From Pseudomonas sp. KU43P (lineage in GTDB: Bacteria > Pseudomonadota > Gammaproteobacteria > Pseudomonadales > Pseudomonadaceae), in NCBI RefSeq assembly GCF_033095865.1, contig NZ_AP019365.1, positions 2,453,501 to 2,517,500 on the forward strand: 64,000 nucleotides of DNA, in the 5' to 3' direction. The position numbers were made by a program, and so were the translations under genes. How positions within the stretch are numbered: position 1 is the stretch's first letter; the number at the start of each line of letters is the position of its first letter. This document shows, piece after piece, positions 52,449 to 61,268 of this stretch. A model generated the notes under the pieces. The model was not told the origin of the DNA, made no database searches, and saw only the letters and a program-made list of their open reading frames with translations.

Positions 52449-53195
52449 TCAAGCTGCTCGCTTGACCGGCCGAGCAATGAGCGACCAGTGTGCACTCGAG
52501 CTGCCGAGCTCGACTTGCTTGCACTCATTCTCCAGGCGATTGAAGGCATGCCGAGCCATGTCCCCCACCAGCCAGTTGGCTGTGTTCGACGCGATGACGC
52601 GGCCTTCCTCGGAGACGATCAGTGCTTCGTTCTCCAGCTTCATCAGGTCTGCCAGAAGCAGCCGTTCAAATCGATTGAGAGCGATATCGGCGCCCGCGAT
52701 ACCGATGAAGCGGCCCTGTACCAGGATGGGAGTGGCGAAGGTGAGGATGTACATGTCTGCGCCATACAGATCGACGTAGGGCCCTATTACCACGTTCTGG
52801 TTGGTCGCCTTCGGCTGGTTGAACCAGGGCATGTTCTGGTAGTTGTAGAAACTCTCGCTGCGCTGGTTGAAGTTCAGCGTGAGGGGGGCCGTACGATTGG
52901 GCGCTGCCACGCGCAGCCACTCGAGGTACATGCCGGAGTCTTCAAGCGCACCGGGCTCAAGCACCACGCCGGTGCCCTGGATGCAGGAGTCCGGTGCAAG
53001 CAGGTAGCTATCGATGAGCACGCGCAGCGGGCTGAGGTCCTTGGACGAAGGCGCTCGGCCTTCTGCTTCGGCGGCTTCCCAAATCTTGACCAGGGTCGAC
53101 GCCAGGGTTTCAAGCTTGAGGAAGATATTGCTGATCGTGGCGTCGATGTGAGATGCGCAAACATCGACGTCGGATGGAAAATCGACAATGGACAT
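52449..53195 (-). CDS. Cache-domain protein without membrane segments
   Basis: A 248-residue protein. The double-cache pattern is visible: SFYNYQNMPWFNQP, VIGPYVDLYGADMYILTFAT, then GIAGADIALNRFE and a second small domain with ALIVSEEGRVIASN. Such domains normally sense amines or amino acids outside the cell, but no signal peptide or membrane helix is present. ATG 53195 is used; ATG 53228 is in frame. It lies beside a FadR-type regulator gene on the same strand and may be a cytoplasmic ligand-binding partner. Confidence 0.82.
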   Translation of the reverse strand: MSIVDFPSDVDVCASHIDATISNIFLKLETLASTLVKIWEAAEAEGRAPSSKDLSPLRVLIDSYLLAPDSCIQGTGVVLEPGALEDSGMYLEWLRVAAPNRTAPLTLNFNQRSESFYNYQNMPWFNQPKATNQNVVIGPYVDLYGADMYILTFATPILVQGRFIGIAGADIALNRFERLLLADLMKLENEALIVSEEGRVIASNTANWLVGDMARHAFNRLENECKQVELGSSSAHWSLIARPVKRAA

Positions 53196-53313
53196 GATCG
53201 TAATGCCTCGCGGTGTAGCTGCACGCATGCTCAGCAGTCCGGAAGCCGGTGAGGGTTACCTTTTCCCGCGACTGCTACTGTTTTTTTTGTAGTGCAAGGC
53301 TTGTACCAGAAGG

Positions 53314-54072
53314 TCAAGCCAACTCGCTGGCAACCAAGGCCAGCCGGATATCGATCAGGCGCTTGATTCCACGATTTACGTGTGCCTCGGCCAAAGCGCC
53401 GGCGAGCGTCGAATCGCCTGCAGCGATGGCATCGGCAATGGCTTGGTGCTCGTTGAAGATCGCGGTGGTGTTGACCGGATCGTTGGGAGCATCCACCCAC
53501 AGCAGTTCGCCGATCTGGGTCTGGAGATTCATCTCGGCATGGGTCAGGCGAACGGACTGAGCCGCCACGGCAATCTCGATGTGAAACCTGGCATCGGCCC
53601 GCCGGCGTTCAGTACGCGAGTCGGCCGTGACCAGCGCGTCGACATAATGCTGCAGCCGATCGAGGTGTTCCGGGCTCGCGCGTTTTGCCGCCAGTCGGGC
53701 AGCAGCCCCTGAAATGGCCGAATGCTCATCGGCGAAGTCACGAAGCTCCAGGGCACTCATGTCCTGGATCCGCTTCAGCAGATGGGTTGCGGGTAGTTCG
53801 ACATAGGGGCAAACGAAGCTGCCGCCGTTGCGGCCGCGCCGGGTTTCGATAAGGCCACGCTCGCGCAACAGCGCCAGCGCTTCGCGAAGGGTCACGGTGG
53901 CCACGCCGAACTGCATGGACAGCTCGGTTTCACTCGGCAGCTGCTCGCCCTCGGCAAACAGGCCCAGATCGATGACTTCAATGAGTCTGCGGACGACTTC
54001 CTCGGTACGGCCTTCTTGGCGCAAACGCATGAAGGAAGCGGTGCTGGCGCTGGTGTCGTTCATCTTTAGCAT
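53314..54072 (-). CDS. FadR/GntR-family transcriptional regulator
   Basis: A 252-residue regulator. The winged helix is at residues 22-85 (GEQLPSETELSMQFGVATVT, LREALALLRERGLIETRRG). The C-terminal FCD domain has the metal-binding Asp/His pattern (ADARFHIEIAVAA, IFNEHQAIADAIAAGD, AEAHVNRGI). The start is ATG 54072 or 54063. It lies between the cache gene and the ligase operon, and the AT-rich sites at 49179, 60296 and 60476 are candidate operators. Confidence 0.9.
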   Translation of the reverse strand: MLKMNDTSASTASFMRLRQEGRTEEVVRRLIEVIDLGLFAEGEQLPSETELSMQFGVATVTLREALALLRERGLIETRRGRNGGSFVCPYVELPATHLLKRIQDMSALELRDFADEHSAISGAAARLAAKRASPEHLDRLQHYVDALVTADSRTERRRADARFHIEIAVAAQSVRLTHAEMNLQTQIGELLWVDAPNDPVNTTAIFNEHQAIADAIAAGDSTLAGALAEAHVNRGIKRLIDIRLALVASELA

Positions 54073-54181
54073 TGGCGCACCGTGGCCTCTGTGCCGGGGT
54101 GCTGCCGCGCCTCCTGAAAGTGTGAGGGTCTGTATTTACCAGATTGGCCCACCTTACGAGATAATCCTTAGTTTTTAAAGG

Positions 54182-54212
54182 TAAAAAAGGGCCGTTTCCG
54201 AGGAAACGGCCC
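54182..54212 (-). terminator. Rho-independent terminator of the P450/ligase operon
   Basis: On the minus strand GGGCCGTTTCC, a 2-nt loop and GGAAACGGCCC are followed by TTTTTT, 45 bp after the stop of the last gene of the minus-strand operon. Confidence 0.88.
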
Positions 54213-54257
54213 ACAACGCCCGTGTGGTGAGCGCGGGCAGCTAGGTGAGGGCAGCCG

Positions 54258-54971
54258 TCAGCTGAATGGGTACTCCAGGGCCGGCATCCACTTTTCCCAG
54301 GTGACTTTGAGCTTGCCGGTGGATTTCAGCATGGCCAGGGCTTCATTGACCTGCGCAAGCCAGGCAGGGTTACCCTTTTTCACCGCCATGCCCCATTTGT
54401 TCTGGGTCTTGACGACGAAGGCGAGCTCCAGATCTGCCTCGTCTGCCAGTGGCACCAGCGCAACGTCGTCGTCGACAAACGCATCGATCTTGCCTTCGCG
54501 CAGGGCATTGACCATATCGGCCAGCACGTCATCGGTGTCACCGCCAAAGGGGACGCAAATGCAGCCTTCGAACGTTTCCGCCAGCGCCATGTTGATGCTC
54601 TTGTCGATGGCGCCTACACGTTTGCCTGCCAAGTCCGCAGCAGACGTGATGCCTGACCCGGCCAGCACCATCACCGCCTCGTCAAAGATGGCGTAGGGCT
54701 CGGTGAAGTCCGCCAGGGTCTTTCGATAGGCGGAAATACCTTGCCCGCACAGGATCACTTCGCCCTTGCCGGCATCCAGCGCGGGATAGAAGTCGCCCCA
54801 GTTCTGATATTCGAACTTGAACGGTAGCTTCAGGGCTTCCGAGAGCTGCCGTGCAACATCCGACTCATAGCCGTGACGGTATCCGTCCTTGTCTCGCCAG
54901 AACAGCGGCGGTGCAGGCAAGTCGGCACAGATCACATGGAATCGCGCAGGTGTGCAGTTGGATTCGGTCAT
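54258..54971 (-). CDS. Periplasmic-binding-protein-like (PF00497) protein lacking a signal peptide
   Basis: A 237-residue type 2 solute-binding fold with the familiar DGYRHGYESDVARQLSEAL, YPALDAGKGEVILCGQGIS and VGAIDKSINMALAETFEG blocks. The fold begins about ten residues after the start and there is no signal sequence. ATG 54971 overlaps the ligase stop (ATGA), so it is coupled to a cytoplasmic enzyme. It may be a cytosolic binding or buffering protein for the substrate or its glutamyl adduct, or a once-exported protein that lost its signal. It is last in the operon. Confidence 0.85.
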   Translation of the reverse strand: MTESNCTPARFHVICADLPAPPLFWRDKDGYRHGYESDVARQLSEALKLPFKFEYQNWGDFYPALDAGKGEVILCGQGISAYRKTLADFTEPYAIFDEAVMVLAGSGITSAADLAGKRVGAIDKSINMALAETFEGCICVPFGGDTDDVLADMVNALREGKIDAFVDDDVALVPLADEADLELAFVVKTQNKWGMAVKKGNPAWLAQVNEALAMLKSTGKLKVTWEKWMPALEYPFS

Positions 54972-56341
54972 GGCAGGTAGTCCAGGTACATTTTGCGTTC
55001 CCAATCAGTCACGACGCCGCAAGAGCGGGCCCACTCATCGGCCTTGAGTTCCCGGTACAGCCGGGTCAGTTCGGCGGGGAAAGCCGATTGGACAATTTCG
55101 TCCTTGTCGAACGCTGTAACGGCTTCGCCCAGCGTGAGGGGAATGCCCACGGACTTGGCGTCGTCGGCGTAGCTGTCCTTGGACTGGGACGCGCCGGGGT
55201 CGATCTTGTTGCGCAGGCCGTCCAGCATGCCGGCGAGCAGGACCGTATGGGACAGGTAGGGGTTGACGCTGGCATCGGGGAGCTTGTATTCGAGGCGGCC
55301 GTTTGCCGACAGGCGCACGGTGCAGGTCTTGTTGTCCATGCCCCAGTTGATACGGTTGGGGGCAAATTGACCGATGTCCCAGAATCGTTTGTACGAGTTC
55401 ACGGTGGACGCCATGATCATCATCGAACCGGGCGCGTGCGCGAGCATCCCGCCCAAGGCATGCAGGCCCGTTTCGGTCAGGTGCAGTTCACGACGGCCAG
55501 GTTCTGCCAGAACGTTTTCGTTGCCTCTCCACAGGCTGACGTTGTGATGGCAGCCGTTGCCCATGCTGCCCGTGCTTGGCTTGGGCATGAAGCTGGCCTT
55601 GACGCCGAATTCGCTGGCGACCTGACGGCAGATGAGGCGATAGGTCATCAGGCGGTCGGCCGTCAGTTCGCACGAGTCGAACATCCAGTTCAGTTCGAGC
55701 TGGCCCGGGTCCTCGTAATCACCCTCAATCATGTCCAGGCCCATGGCTTGGGCGTATTCCATGACTTTCTTGAAGATCGGGCGCATCAGCTCCAGGTTGC
55801 CAAGGTGGTAGGCAGGGCTGGCACCCGGGCGCACGTGGACCTCGAGCTTGTCGCCAAACCAGGTCATCTCAGGTTCGCATCCCGACTTCATGCGCAGGCC
55901 GGTTTCCTTGATGAAGGCTTCGTGGCTGCGGATCAGGTGGCCGCGTGCGTCGGTGGCCAACGGCTCGCCGCCGTTTCCGACGCGGTGGTCGGGTTCATAG
56001 AGGCGGCAATAGAACGAGCCGATGGTGCGGTCCCAGGGCAGGACATTGAAGGAATCGATATCGGGGATAGCGGTGAACTCAGCCGCGTTCGCGCCGCCAC
56101 CCAACAGTTCGCCGGTGCGCGAAGTCTGCAAATCCGAAATGGCGGTACGGTGGAATTGTACGCCCTTCTCCAGGTTGCGAATAAGGTGTTTGGCCGGAAC
56201 TACTTTGGCGATCACGCGCCCGGAGAGCGTGACCACTTGATAGTAAAGATACTCCACGCCGGACGCTTTTATCTTATTCGCCAAGTCTTGCGACTTCTGC
56301 GAGCTGGTATTGAGCTCGCGGTGCAGATCGAGAGCAGTCAT
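54968..56341 (-). CDS. Glutamine synthetase-like gamma-glutamylamine ligase
   Basis: A 457-residue glutamine synthetase family protein. Blocks are GCEPEMTWFGDKLE and DYEDPGQLELNW (metal-binding Glu), FMPKPSTGSMGNGCHHNVSL (ATP/ammonia region), and NKTCTVRLSANGRLEYKLPD (glutamate-binding Arg). Relatives such as PuuA, PauA and the aniline AtdA1 join glutamate to an amine to give a gamma-glutamylamide. That reaction is inferred here from the neighbours: hydrolase-like amidotransferases, aldehyde dehydrogenase and aminotransferase. It starts 139 bp after the amidotransferase gene. Confidence 0.88.
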   Translation of the reverse strand: MTALDLHRELNTSSQKSQDLANKIKASGVEYLYYQVVTLSGRVIAKVVPAKHLIRNLEKGVQFHRTAISDLQTSRTGELLGGGANAAEFTAIPDIDSFNVLPWDRTIGSFYCRLYEPDHRVGNGGEPLATDARGHLIRSHEAFIKETGLRMKSGCEPEMTWFGDKLEVHVRPGASPAYHLGNLELMRPIFKKVMEYAQAMGLDMIEGDYEDPGQLELNWMFDSCELTADRLMTYRLICRQVASEFGVKASFMPKPSTGSMGNGCHHNVSLWRGNENVLAEPGRRELHLTETGLHALGGMLAHAPGSMMIMASTVNSYKRFWDIGQFAPNRINWGMDNKTCTVRLSANGRLEYKLPDASVNPYLSHTVLLAGMLDGLRNKIDPGASQSKDSYADDAKSVGIPLTLGEAVTAFDKDEIVQSAFPAELTRLYRELKADEWARSCGVVTDWERKMYLDYLP

Positions 56342-56480
56342 TTGAGTATTCCTCGTGCTTATTGATTGAGGTCTTGAATGGCGGCAACACTCGGGTGTCG
56401 TGCGCTTCTCGCCTCACGGTTGTTGTTAGTGCGTGACTGTGGTTGCTCGTGCTGAGCAGTTGGGTATCGACAGGTATTAT

Positions 56481-57236
56481 TTATGATGCATAGGGTTCAC
56501 CAAGGCTGGCATGGCGGTTGAAAGATCTGACGTGACTTCGGAAGAACGCAGCGGCCCATTCGGCAATACCGTGAGCGTCAACCGCCAGTCGGTCGATTGA
56601 GCTTAATGCGCTGGCGGACACGGAATCCGGCAGCAAGTTGCCACGGAACTTTCTGGCGAGTGCGGTGATGTACGCGGCGCTGAATTCCGGGTGGTACTGG
56701 ACTGACAGGGCAGGGAATGCGTATTCGAACACCCCATGTGGGCAATGCAGTGAGCCACCGATCACTGTGGCTTCCGGCGGTACTTTGTTCACTTGGTCCT
56801 GATGGAAAATGAACGAGGAACACTGTGCCGGAAGGCGCTCGGTCTTGTACTCGTAGAGTTGGGCGCCCACCCCCCAGCCACGCACGCATTTTTCAGTAAG
56901 ACCACCAAATGCGTCCGCCATGATCTGGTGGCCGAAACAGATCCCGAATACCGGGATCTTCTCGGCTCGAAGTTGCTGCAGGAAGACAATCAGCGCCAGC
57001 ATCCACGGGGTGCGCTCATAGGTGCTGAACTTCGAGCCCGAGAGGATGTACCCATCGTATTCATAAGGTTTCGGCAGCTTTTCGCCGGCGACGGGCGAAA
57101 CGAACGTGAATACTGCCTCAGGAAGTGCGGGCCCGATCCAGGCGGAGATCATTTCAGGGTACGAGCCGAATTGATCGATCAGGTCGTCCGGCGTTCTGCC
57201 GTTTTCAATCACACAGATTTTCAGCGACGTGCTCAT
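56481..57236 (-). CDS. Class I glutamine amidotransferase-like hydrolase 1 (PauD/AtdA2-like)
   Basis: A 251-residue protein of the class I amidotransferase fold. The nucleophile is Cys100 in VFGICFGHQIMADAFGG and the catalytic His-Glu pair is in VQYHPEFSAAY. Free-standing members hydrolyse gamma-glutamyl amides in polyamine and aniline catabolism. Here it lies between the flavodoxin and ligase genes of one operon, so it should remove the glutamyl group put on by the ligase. A second member lies at 60519-61199. Confidence 0.87.
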   Translation of the reverse strand: MSTSLKICVIENGRTPDDLIDQFGSYPEMISAWIGPALPEAVFTFVSPVAGEKLPKPYEYDGYILSGSKFSTYERTPWMLALIVFLQQLRAEKIPVFGICFGHQIMADAFGGLTEKCVRGWGVGAQLYEYKTERLPAQCSSFIFHQDQVNKVPPEATVIGGSLHCPHGVFEYAFPALSVQYHPEFSAAYITALARKFRGNLLPDSVSASALSSIDRLAVDAHGIAEWAAAFFRSHVRSFNRHASLGEPYAS

Positions 57237-57266
57237 GGTGCACCTTCAAGGTTCAGTTTGCCGGGG

Positions 57267-57707
57267 TCACAGCTGGGCCAGGACCTGTTTGGCCCAGGGC
57301 AGGGCCGCGTCACCTGGCAATGCCCCGGTGCTGGCATCGTGAAGACCACGCTCGCCTACCTGGACGGCGCCCAGGTCGGCAAATGCTTGGGCCATGATCT
57401 CGCTACCTTTGTTGTAGGTGGCGTAGAACGAATCGCCCAGGCCGAAGATGGCAAACCTGACGCCGGCAAGGTCTGGTTTGTATTGTTCCAGGCTCTGGAA
57501 AAACGGCTGGGCAGAGTGTGGCAATTCGCCGTCGCCGTACGTGGAGCAGATCACGAAATAGAAAGTGTCAGCGGTGATGTCGGAAACGGAAAGTTTCGAC
57601 ATGTCCGAACTTTCGATCGAGCAGTCATCGCTCAGGGCTTCGACGATGTCATCAGCAACCATTTCGGCATTGCCCGTTTCAGTTCCGTAAATGACCTTGA
57701 AGTTCAT
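57267..57707 (-). CDS. Flavodoxin (P450 redox partner)
   Basis: A 146-residue FMN flavodoxin. The phosphate loop is YGTETGNAE near residue 8, and the flavin-stacking loops are CSTYGDGELPHSA and GLGDSFYATYNKGS. Its start overlaps the reductase stop by 4 nt. It should carry electrons from the reductase to the P450, as cindoxin does for P450cin, in place of the usual ferredoxin. Confidence 0.92.
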   Translation of the reverse strand: MNFKVIYGTETGNAEMVADDIVEALSDDCSIESSDMSKLSVSDITADTFYFVICSTYGDGELPHSAQPFFQSLEQYKPDLAGVRFAIFGLGDSFYATYNKGSEIMAQAFADLGAVQVGERGLHDASTGALPGDAALPWAKQVLAQL

Positions 57708-58981
57708 TGTTGTTCTCCGGAGGTAAGGGGGGTGGCAAATTTCAGCATGCTCGGAATGTCACGAAACTTTCGGCGTTGTCTACCTTCCGCTGCATTGTCA
57801 AGTTCGGCTTTGTCGATCAATTGCCAGTGCGCATAACTGACGGTATTGCACAGTGAAGAAACAATCGAGGCCAGGCCCGCTCGGGTCGAAACGTTATTTG
57901 CCCAGTCAGCAACGATATACGCTGCAACATGCTTGGCATCGCTGCGGTTTTCAGGAATTGTTCCGGTCGGCCCGCGTCGATACCAACCGGCACAATAAAG
58001 GCCGATATCCAACAGGCCTTTTTCAATGTCGACGAGGGTTCCCGCAACTTGCGCTCTGCTCAGTTCGGCGGCGCATTGTTCCTGGAAACCAACGGCGGTA
58101 ATGATGCTGCTGGCGAGCAGGGTCTTCTTGCCGCCGGCGCCGTTGGAAACTTCGAGGCCTGTGGCTTTCCCCTCTGCAACACTGACGCAGTGGGGTGCCC
58201 AGCCAAAATGGAATACCACCTCTCGACCTGCGTTGGCGCGGTGGCGATCTGTCAGTTCGAGCAAGGCTTCAAGCTTGGTAACTTCGGCGGCGCTAGTGGC
58301 CTCGCCCAAGGCTGAGTCTTCGCTGATCGTGAAGCGAACGTCTTGCAGTTTGGTCAGTTCACGGATCATGACCGTGTCGAACTTGGCCAGTACGGCGGGC
58401 GACCGACCCACAATATGCAGTTGGTCGATTTCATGCGTTGCCAGTTGCGCCAGCGACTCCGGCGACAGTTCGGATCCGTGGAAATCAACTGCAGATTTTG
58501 CCAGGAGCCGAAGCACATCGATGGCCACATTGCCATTGCCCACGATTAGGGGGCACTTGCCGAAGGCCGGTGCAAAGCAGGCTTCATCGGGGTGATCGTT
58601 GAGCATCCGGGTAACCTGGCCGGCACCGTAGATGTTCTCGGCATCCTCGCCCTGGATCGCCAGCGGCCGGTCCCCATGCAGGCCCGTAGCGATGACCACG
58701 ATGTCAAAGGCCGCGCGCAGGTTTGCCAGCGAAATTGCCTTGCCGATCTCGGCATTGCCGACAAAGTGGATGCGATCGCGTTCGAACATGCGCTCGAACT
58801 GGCGCGTTACGGCTTTGGTGCCCGGGTGGTCGGGCGCTACGCCATACCTCACCAGGCCGTACGGGACAGGCAGGCGGTCGAAGATCACGATTTCGGCGTC
58901 GGCCCAGTGCTTGCGCAGGGCCTGGGCCATGTAACAGCCGGACGGCCCTGAGCCGATGATGGCGATGTTAGGGGCGCTCAT
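57704..58981 (-). CDS. FAD-dependent ferredoxin/adrenodoxin-type NADP reductase
   Basis: A 425-residue FprA/adrenodoxin-reductase-like flavoprotein. The FAD site is IAIIGSGPSGCYMAQAL near the N-terminus, the NADPH site is PLIVGNGNVAIDVLRLL, and AGWYRRGPTGTIPENRSDA is the family's C-terminal signature. It begins one base after the P450 stop and overlaps the flavodoxin gene, giving a complete P450 electron chain in one transcript. Confidence 0.92.
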   Translation of the reverse strand: MSAPNIAIIGSGPSGCYMAQALRKHWADAEIVIFDRLPVPYGLVRYGVAPDHPGTKAVTRQFERMFERDRIHFVGNAEIGKAISLANLRAAFDIVVIATGLHGDRPLAIQGEDAENIYGAGQVTRMLNDHPDEACFAPAFGKCPLIVGNGNVAIDVLRLLAKSAVDFHGSELSPESLAQLATHEIDQLHIVGRSPAVLAKFDTVMIRELTKLQDVRFTISEDSALGEATSAAEVTKLEALLELTDRHRANAGREVVFHFGWAPHCVSVAEGKATGLEVSNGAGGKKTLLASSIITAVGFQEQCAAELSRAQVAGTLVDIEKGLLDIGLYCAGWYRRGPTGTIPENRSDAKHVAAYIVADWANNVSTRAGLASIVSSLCNTVSYAHWQLIDKAELDNAAEGRQRRKFRDIPSMLKFATPLTSGEQQ

Positions 58982-58982
58982 C

Positions 58983-60194
58983 TCAGCGCTCCGGGTCGAA
59001 CGTGATTGGCATGGCGACAGGGCCGGTATTGCCGCTGTCCGGCAGCCACGTTACCGGGCCACCGAACCGTGGGTTCTTGATGCGTTGCGCTAGCAGGGCG
59101 AGCGCTTCGGTCATGTCGCCGCGGGCGATGAAGTGGCCTATGCAGTGGTGTGCACCGGCACCGAAGCCGAAGTGAGCCTGACGTTTCGCCGTGATGTCGA
59201 AGCCTGGGGTCTCGAACACGCTCGGGTCGGTGCCGGCAGCCTGGCTGAACAGGTGCACGGTTGTGCCTTTCTTGATGTCCAGGCCCTGGTAGTTGAAGTC
59301 TTCGAGTGCTTCGCGGGTAACCCAGGTGACGGTGGGGCGCACACGCATGATCTCTTCGACAGCGGGGCGAGCCAGCTCTGGGTCTTCCCCCAGCAGGTGC
59401 CACTGATCCGGGTGTTCGACAAACTGCTCCATGCCCAGCGCAAGCTGGTTGCGCGTGGTATCGATCCCGCCGAAGATCGCCAGGATGATCATGTCATAGA
59501 GCTCTTGATCACTCAGGGCGGACTTGTCTTCTTCGTTGGCCTTCACCAGCAGGCTGAGGAAGTCTTCGCCCAGCCCATTCTTTTTCAGGTTTTCGACGGC
59601 CGCCCTGGCGTAGCCAAACATCTTGTCGGTGGCTTCGTTGATCTTGGCCTCATCCTGTTTGAACGTGACCCCCAGTGCCAGGCCCATGTCTACTGCCAGC
59701 GCAGCTAGATTGCGCCATTCGCTGCGCGGCAGACCCAACAGGGCGCAGATGACCTGGGTGGCGTAAGGCTCGGAGAACTCGGCGACGAATTCGCAAGACC
59801 CCTTACTGGCAAATTCATCGATCAGCTCATTGGCCATTTCCTGGAAGACAGGGGTCATTTTCCTGACCAGCTTGGGTGCGAAAGCCGGGTTGGCAAGGCG
59901 GCGCAGGCGCGAGTGGTCGGCACCTTCACGGCTCAGCAGCATCCTCATCCACCATTCGGCGAAGCTGCCGACGGCTTTGTTGTGGGCTGGCCAGGCGTAG
60001 CTACCTTGACGCAGGCGCTGATCGCGAATGAGCGCGTTCACCTCGTTATAGCGAATCACCGCAATGCCGTAAGGGGTACGGGCGAACCAGCTTTGAGCCC
60101 TCGCGTCCTGCACTTCCTTCGAGCGAATGGAAAACGATGGGTTGGAAACGTCGAGGTAGGGGGCTGCTTCGAGCGTGCTGAGCGGGGAGGACAT
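58983..60194 (-). CDS. Cytochrome P450
   Basis: A 403-residue class I-type P450. The haem loop is FGFGAGAHHCIGHF with thiolate Cys351. The I-helix oxygen motif is IFGGIDTTRNQ and the K-helix ExxR is VEEIMRVRP. There is no membrane anchor. It is first in the operon with its reductase and flavodoxin, followed by amidotransferase and gamma-glutamylamine ligase genes. N-dealkylation or alpha-hydroxylation of an amine or its glutamyl adduct is the inferred role. Confidence 0.94.
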   Translation of the reverse strand: MSSPLSTLEAAPYLDVSNPSFSIRSKEVQDARAQSWFARTPYGIAVIRYNEVNALIRDQRLRQGSYAWPAHNKAVGSFAEWWMRMLLSREGADHSRLRRLANPAFAPKLVRKMTPVFQEMANELIDEFASKGSCEFVAEFSEPYATQVICALLGLPRSEWRNLAALAVDMGLALGVTFKQDEAKINEATDKMFGYARAAVENLKKNGLGEDFLSLLVKANEEDKSALSDQELYDMIILAIFGGIDTTRNQLALGMEQFVEHPDQWHLLGEDPELARPAVEEIMRVRPTVTWVTREALEDFNYQGLDIKKGTTVHLFSQAAGTDPSVFETPGFDITAKRQAHFGFGAGAHHCIGHFIARGDMTEALALLAQRIKNPRFGGPVTWLPDSGNTGPVAMPITFDPER

Positions 60195-60518
60195 GGCAAC
60201 ACCTTCTTTTTGTTGGTTGTGGGGCGGCTCCGGTAGCAGGCGTTCATTTACCCGACAACTCCGGGACCATCTGGCCCGTGTGATAAGACATTAAAATATG
60301 GTTTCATATCTTTCAAGTGGTTTTTTTTGGACTTCGATACCGCCGCTCGTCACCTCGATTCATCCTTCTTGCGCTTTAAAGCTACCGGTATCCCCCATTC
60401 ACCGCCAAGAAACAGGCAAATTTACCCACGGATAGGCCATCGAGCAGAACTGCTTGGCCGTTAAACAAATATAAGATATGTTCTTATAGGTATTAGGTTG
60501 CAGCTAGGGAGACTGACC
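60195..60518. promoter_or_regulatory. Divergent promoter region of the P450 and amidotransferase-2 operons
   Basis: This 324-bp gap is AT-rich in two parts. ATATGGTTTCATA at 60296-60308 lies about 100 bp upstream of the P450 start. The 19-bp palindrome TATAAGATATGTTCTTATA at 60470-60488 lies 31 bp before the GTG of the plus-strand operon. No coding sequence is seen. Confidence 0.6.
60470..60488. promoter_or_regulatory. Perfect palindrome, candidate regulator operator
   Basis: TATAAGA and TCTTATA flank TATGT, 31 bp ahead of the second amidotransferase start. Its half TATAAGAACATAT (minus strand) recurs with one change at 49180-49192 and more loosely at 60296-60308. A FadR-type dimer is the likely binder. 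Confidence 0.6.
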
Positions 60519-61199
60519 GTGAAACCTGCTCGAATCGTTGCCGTTGTCCATTCCGATACCGATGTGCCCGGGAGCCTGCCGGAGCTGTTTGCCGAGCAAG
60601 GTGTGGAGCTTGAGGTGCGCTCCATCACGCGCCCCCTGATCGCGCCAGAAATGCTCGATGGCCTGGTGATCATGGGCAGCCCGGAGTCGGCCTATGACAG
60701 CCGCCTGCCTTGGCTGGATGCGGAGCTTGAATGGTTGAAAGAGGTTCAGTGCAGGGGCGTGCCGAGCTGGGGGATCTGTTTTGGCAGCCAGCTGCTGGCC
60801 AGAGCGCTGGGTGGGAGCGTCCATCGCAATGCCCACGTGGAAATTGGCTGGACCCCGCTGACCACCTTGCAGAACGACTGGCAGCATGTCGGGCCGTGGC
60901 TGAACTTCCATTTCGACGCTTTCACCCTTCCGCCGGACGCCACCTTGCTGGCGAAGACCAATCTTGCGCTGCAGGTTTTCAGGCAGGGCAAATCGATCGG
61001 CATGCAGTTTCACCCTGAAATTGACCCGGCGATGTTCGACACCTGGACCCGTTATTGGCGTTCGACGCAGGAGGGCAGGCGGTTTCTCGAGACGGCTGGC
61101 GATCTTCCTGAACGTATGCGCGCAGAAATACAGGATCGACAGCCTGCCAACAGGGAGAACTGTCGACACCTCGTGAAGGACTTCCTGAACCAGATCTGA
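60519..61199 (+). CDS. Class I glutamine amidotransferase-like hydrolase 2
   Basis: A 226-residue amidotransferase-fold protein with nucleophile Cys87 in SWGICFGSQLLARALGG and the His/Glu pair in GMQFHPEIDPAMF. GTG 60519 is chosen because GGGAGA lies 7 nt upstream; TTG 60498 is in frame. It is clearly divergent from the one at 56481-57236. It opens the plus-strand operon with the aldehyde dehydrogenase and aminotransferase. Two hydrolases may act on different glutamyl intermediates. Confidence 0.86.
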   Translation: MKPARIVAVVHSDTDVPGSLPELFAEQGVELEVRSITRPLIAPEMLDGLVIMGSPESAYDSRLPWLDAELEWLKEVQCRGVPSWGICFGSQLLARALGGSVHRNAHVEIGWTPLTTLQNDWQHVGPWLNFHFDAFTLPPDATLLAKTNLALQVFRQGKSIGMQFHPEIDPAMFDTWTRYWRSTQEGRRFLETAGDLPERMRAEIQDRQPANRENCRHLVKDFLNQI

Positions 61200-61268
61200 A
61201 GCCTAACCCGGCCACGGTTCGAGGCTGCCCTTGTGTGAACAAAACGAAGCATTCCCGGAGATAACAAG

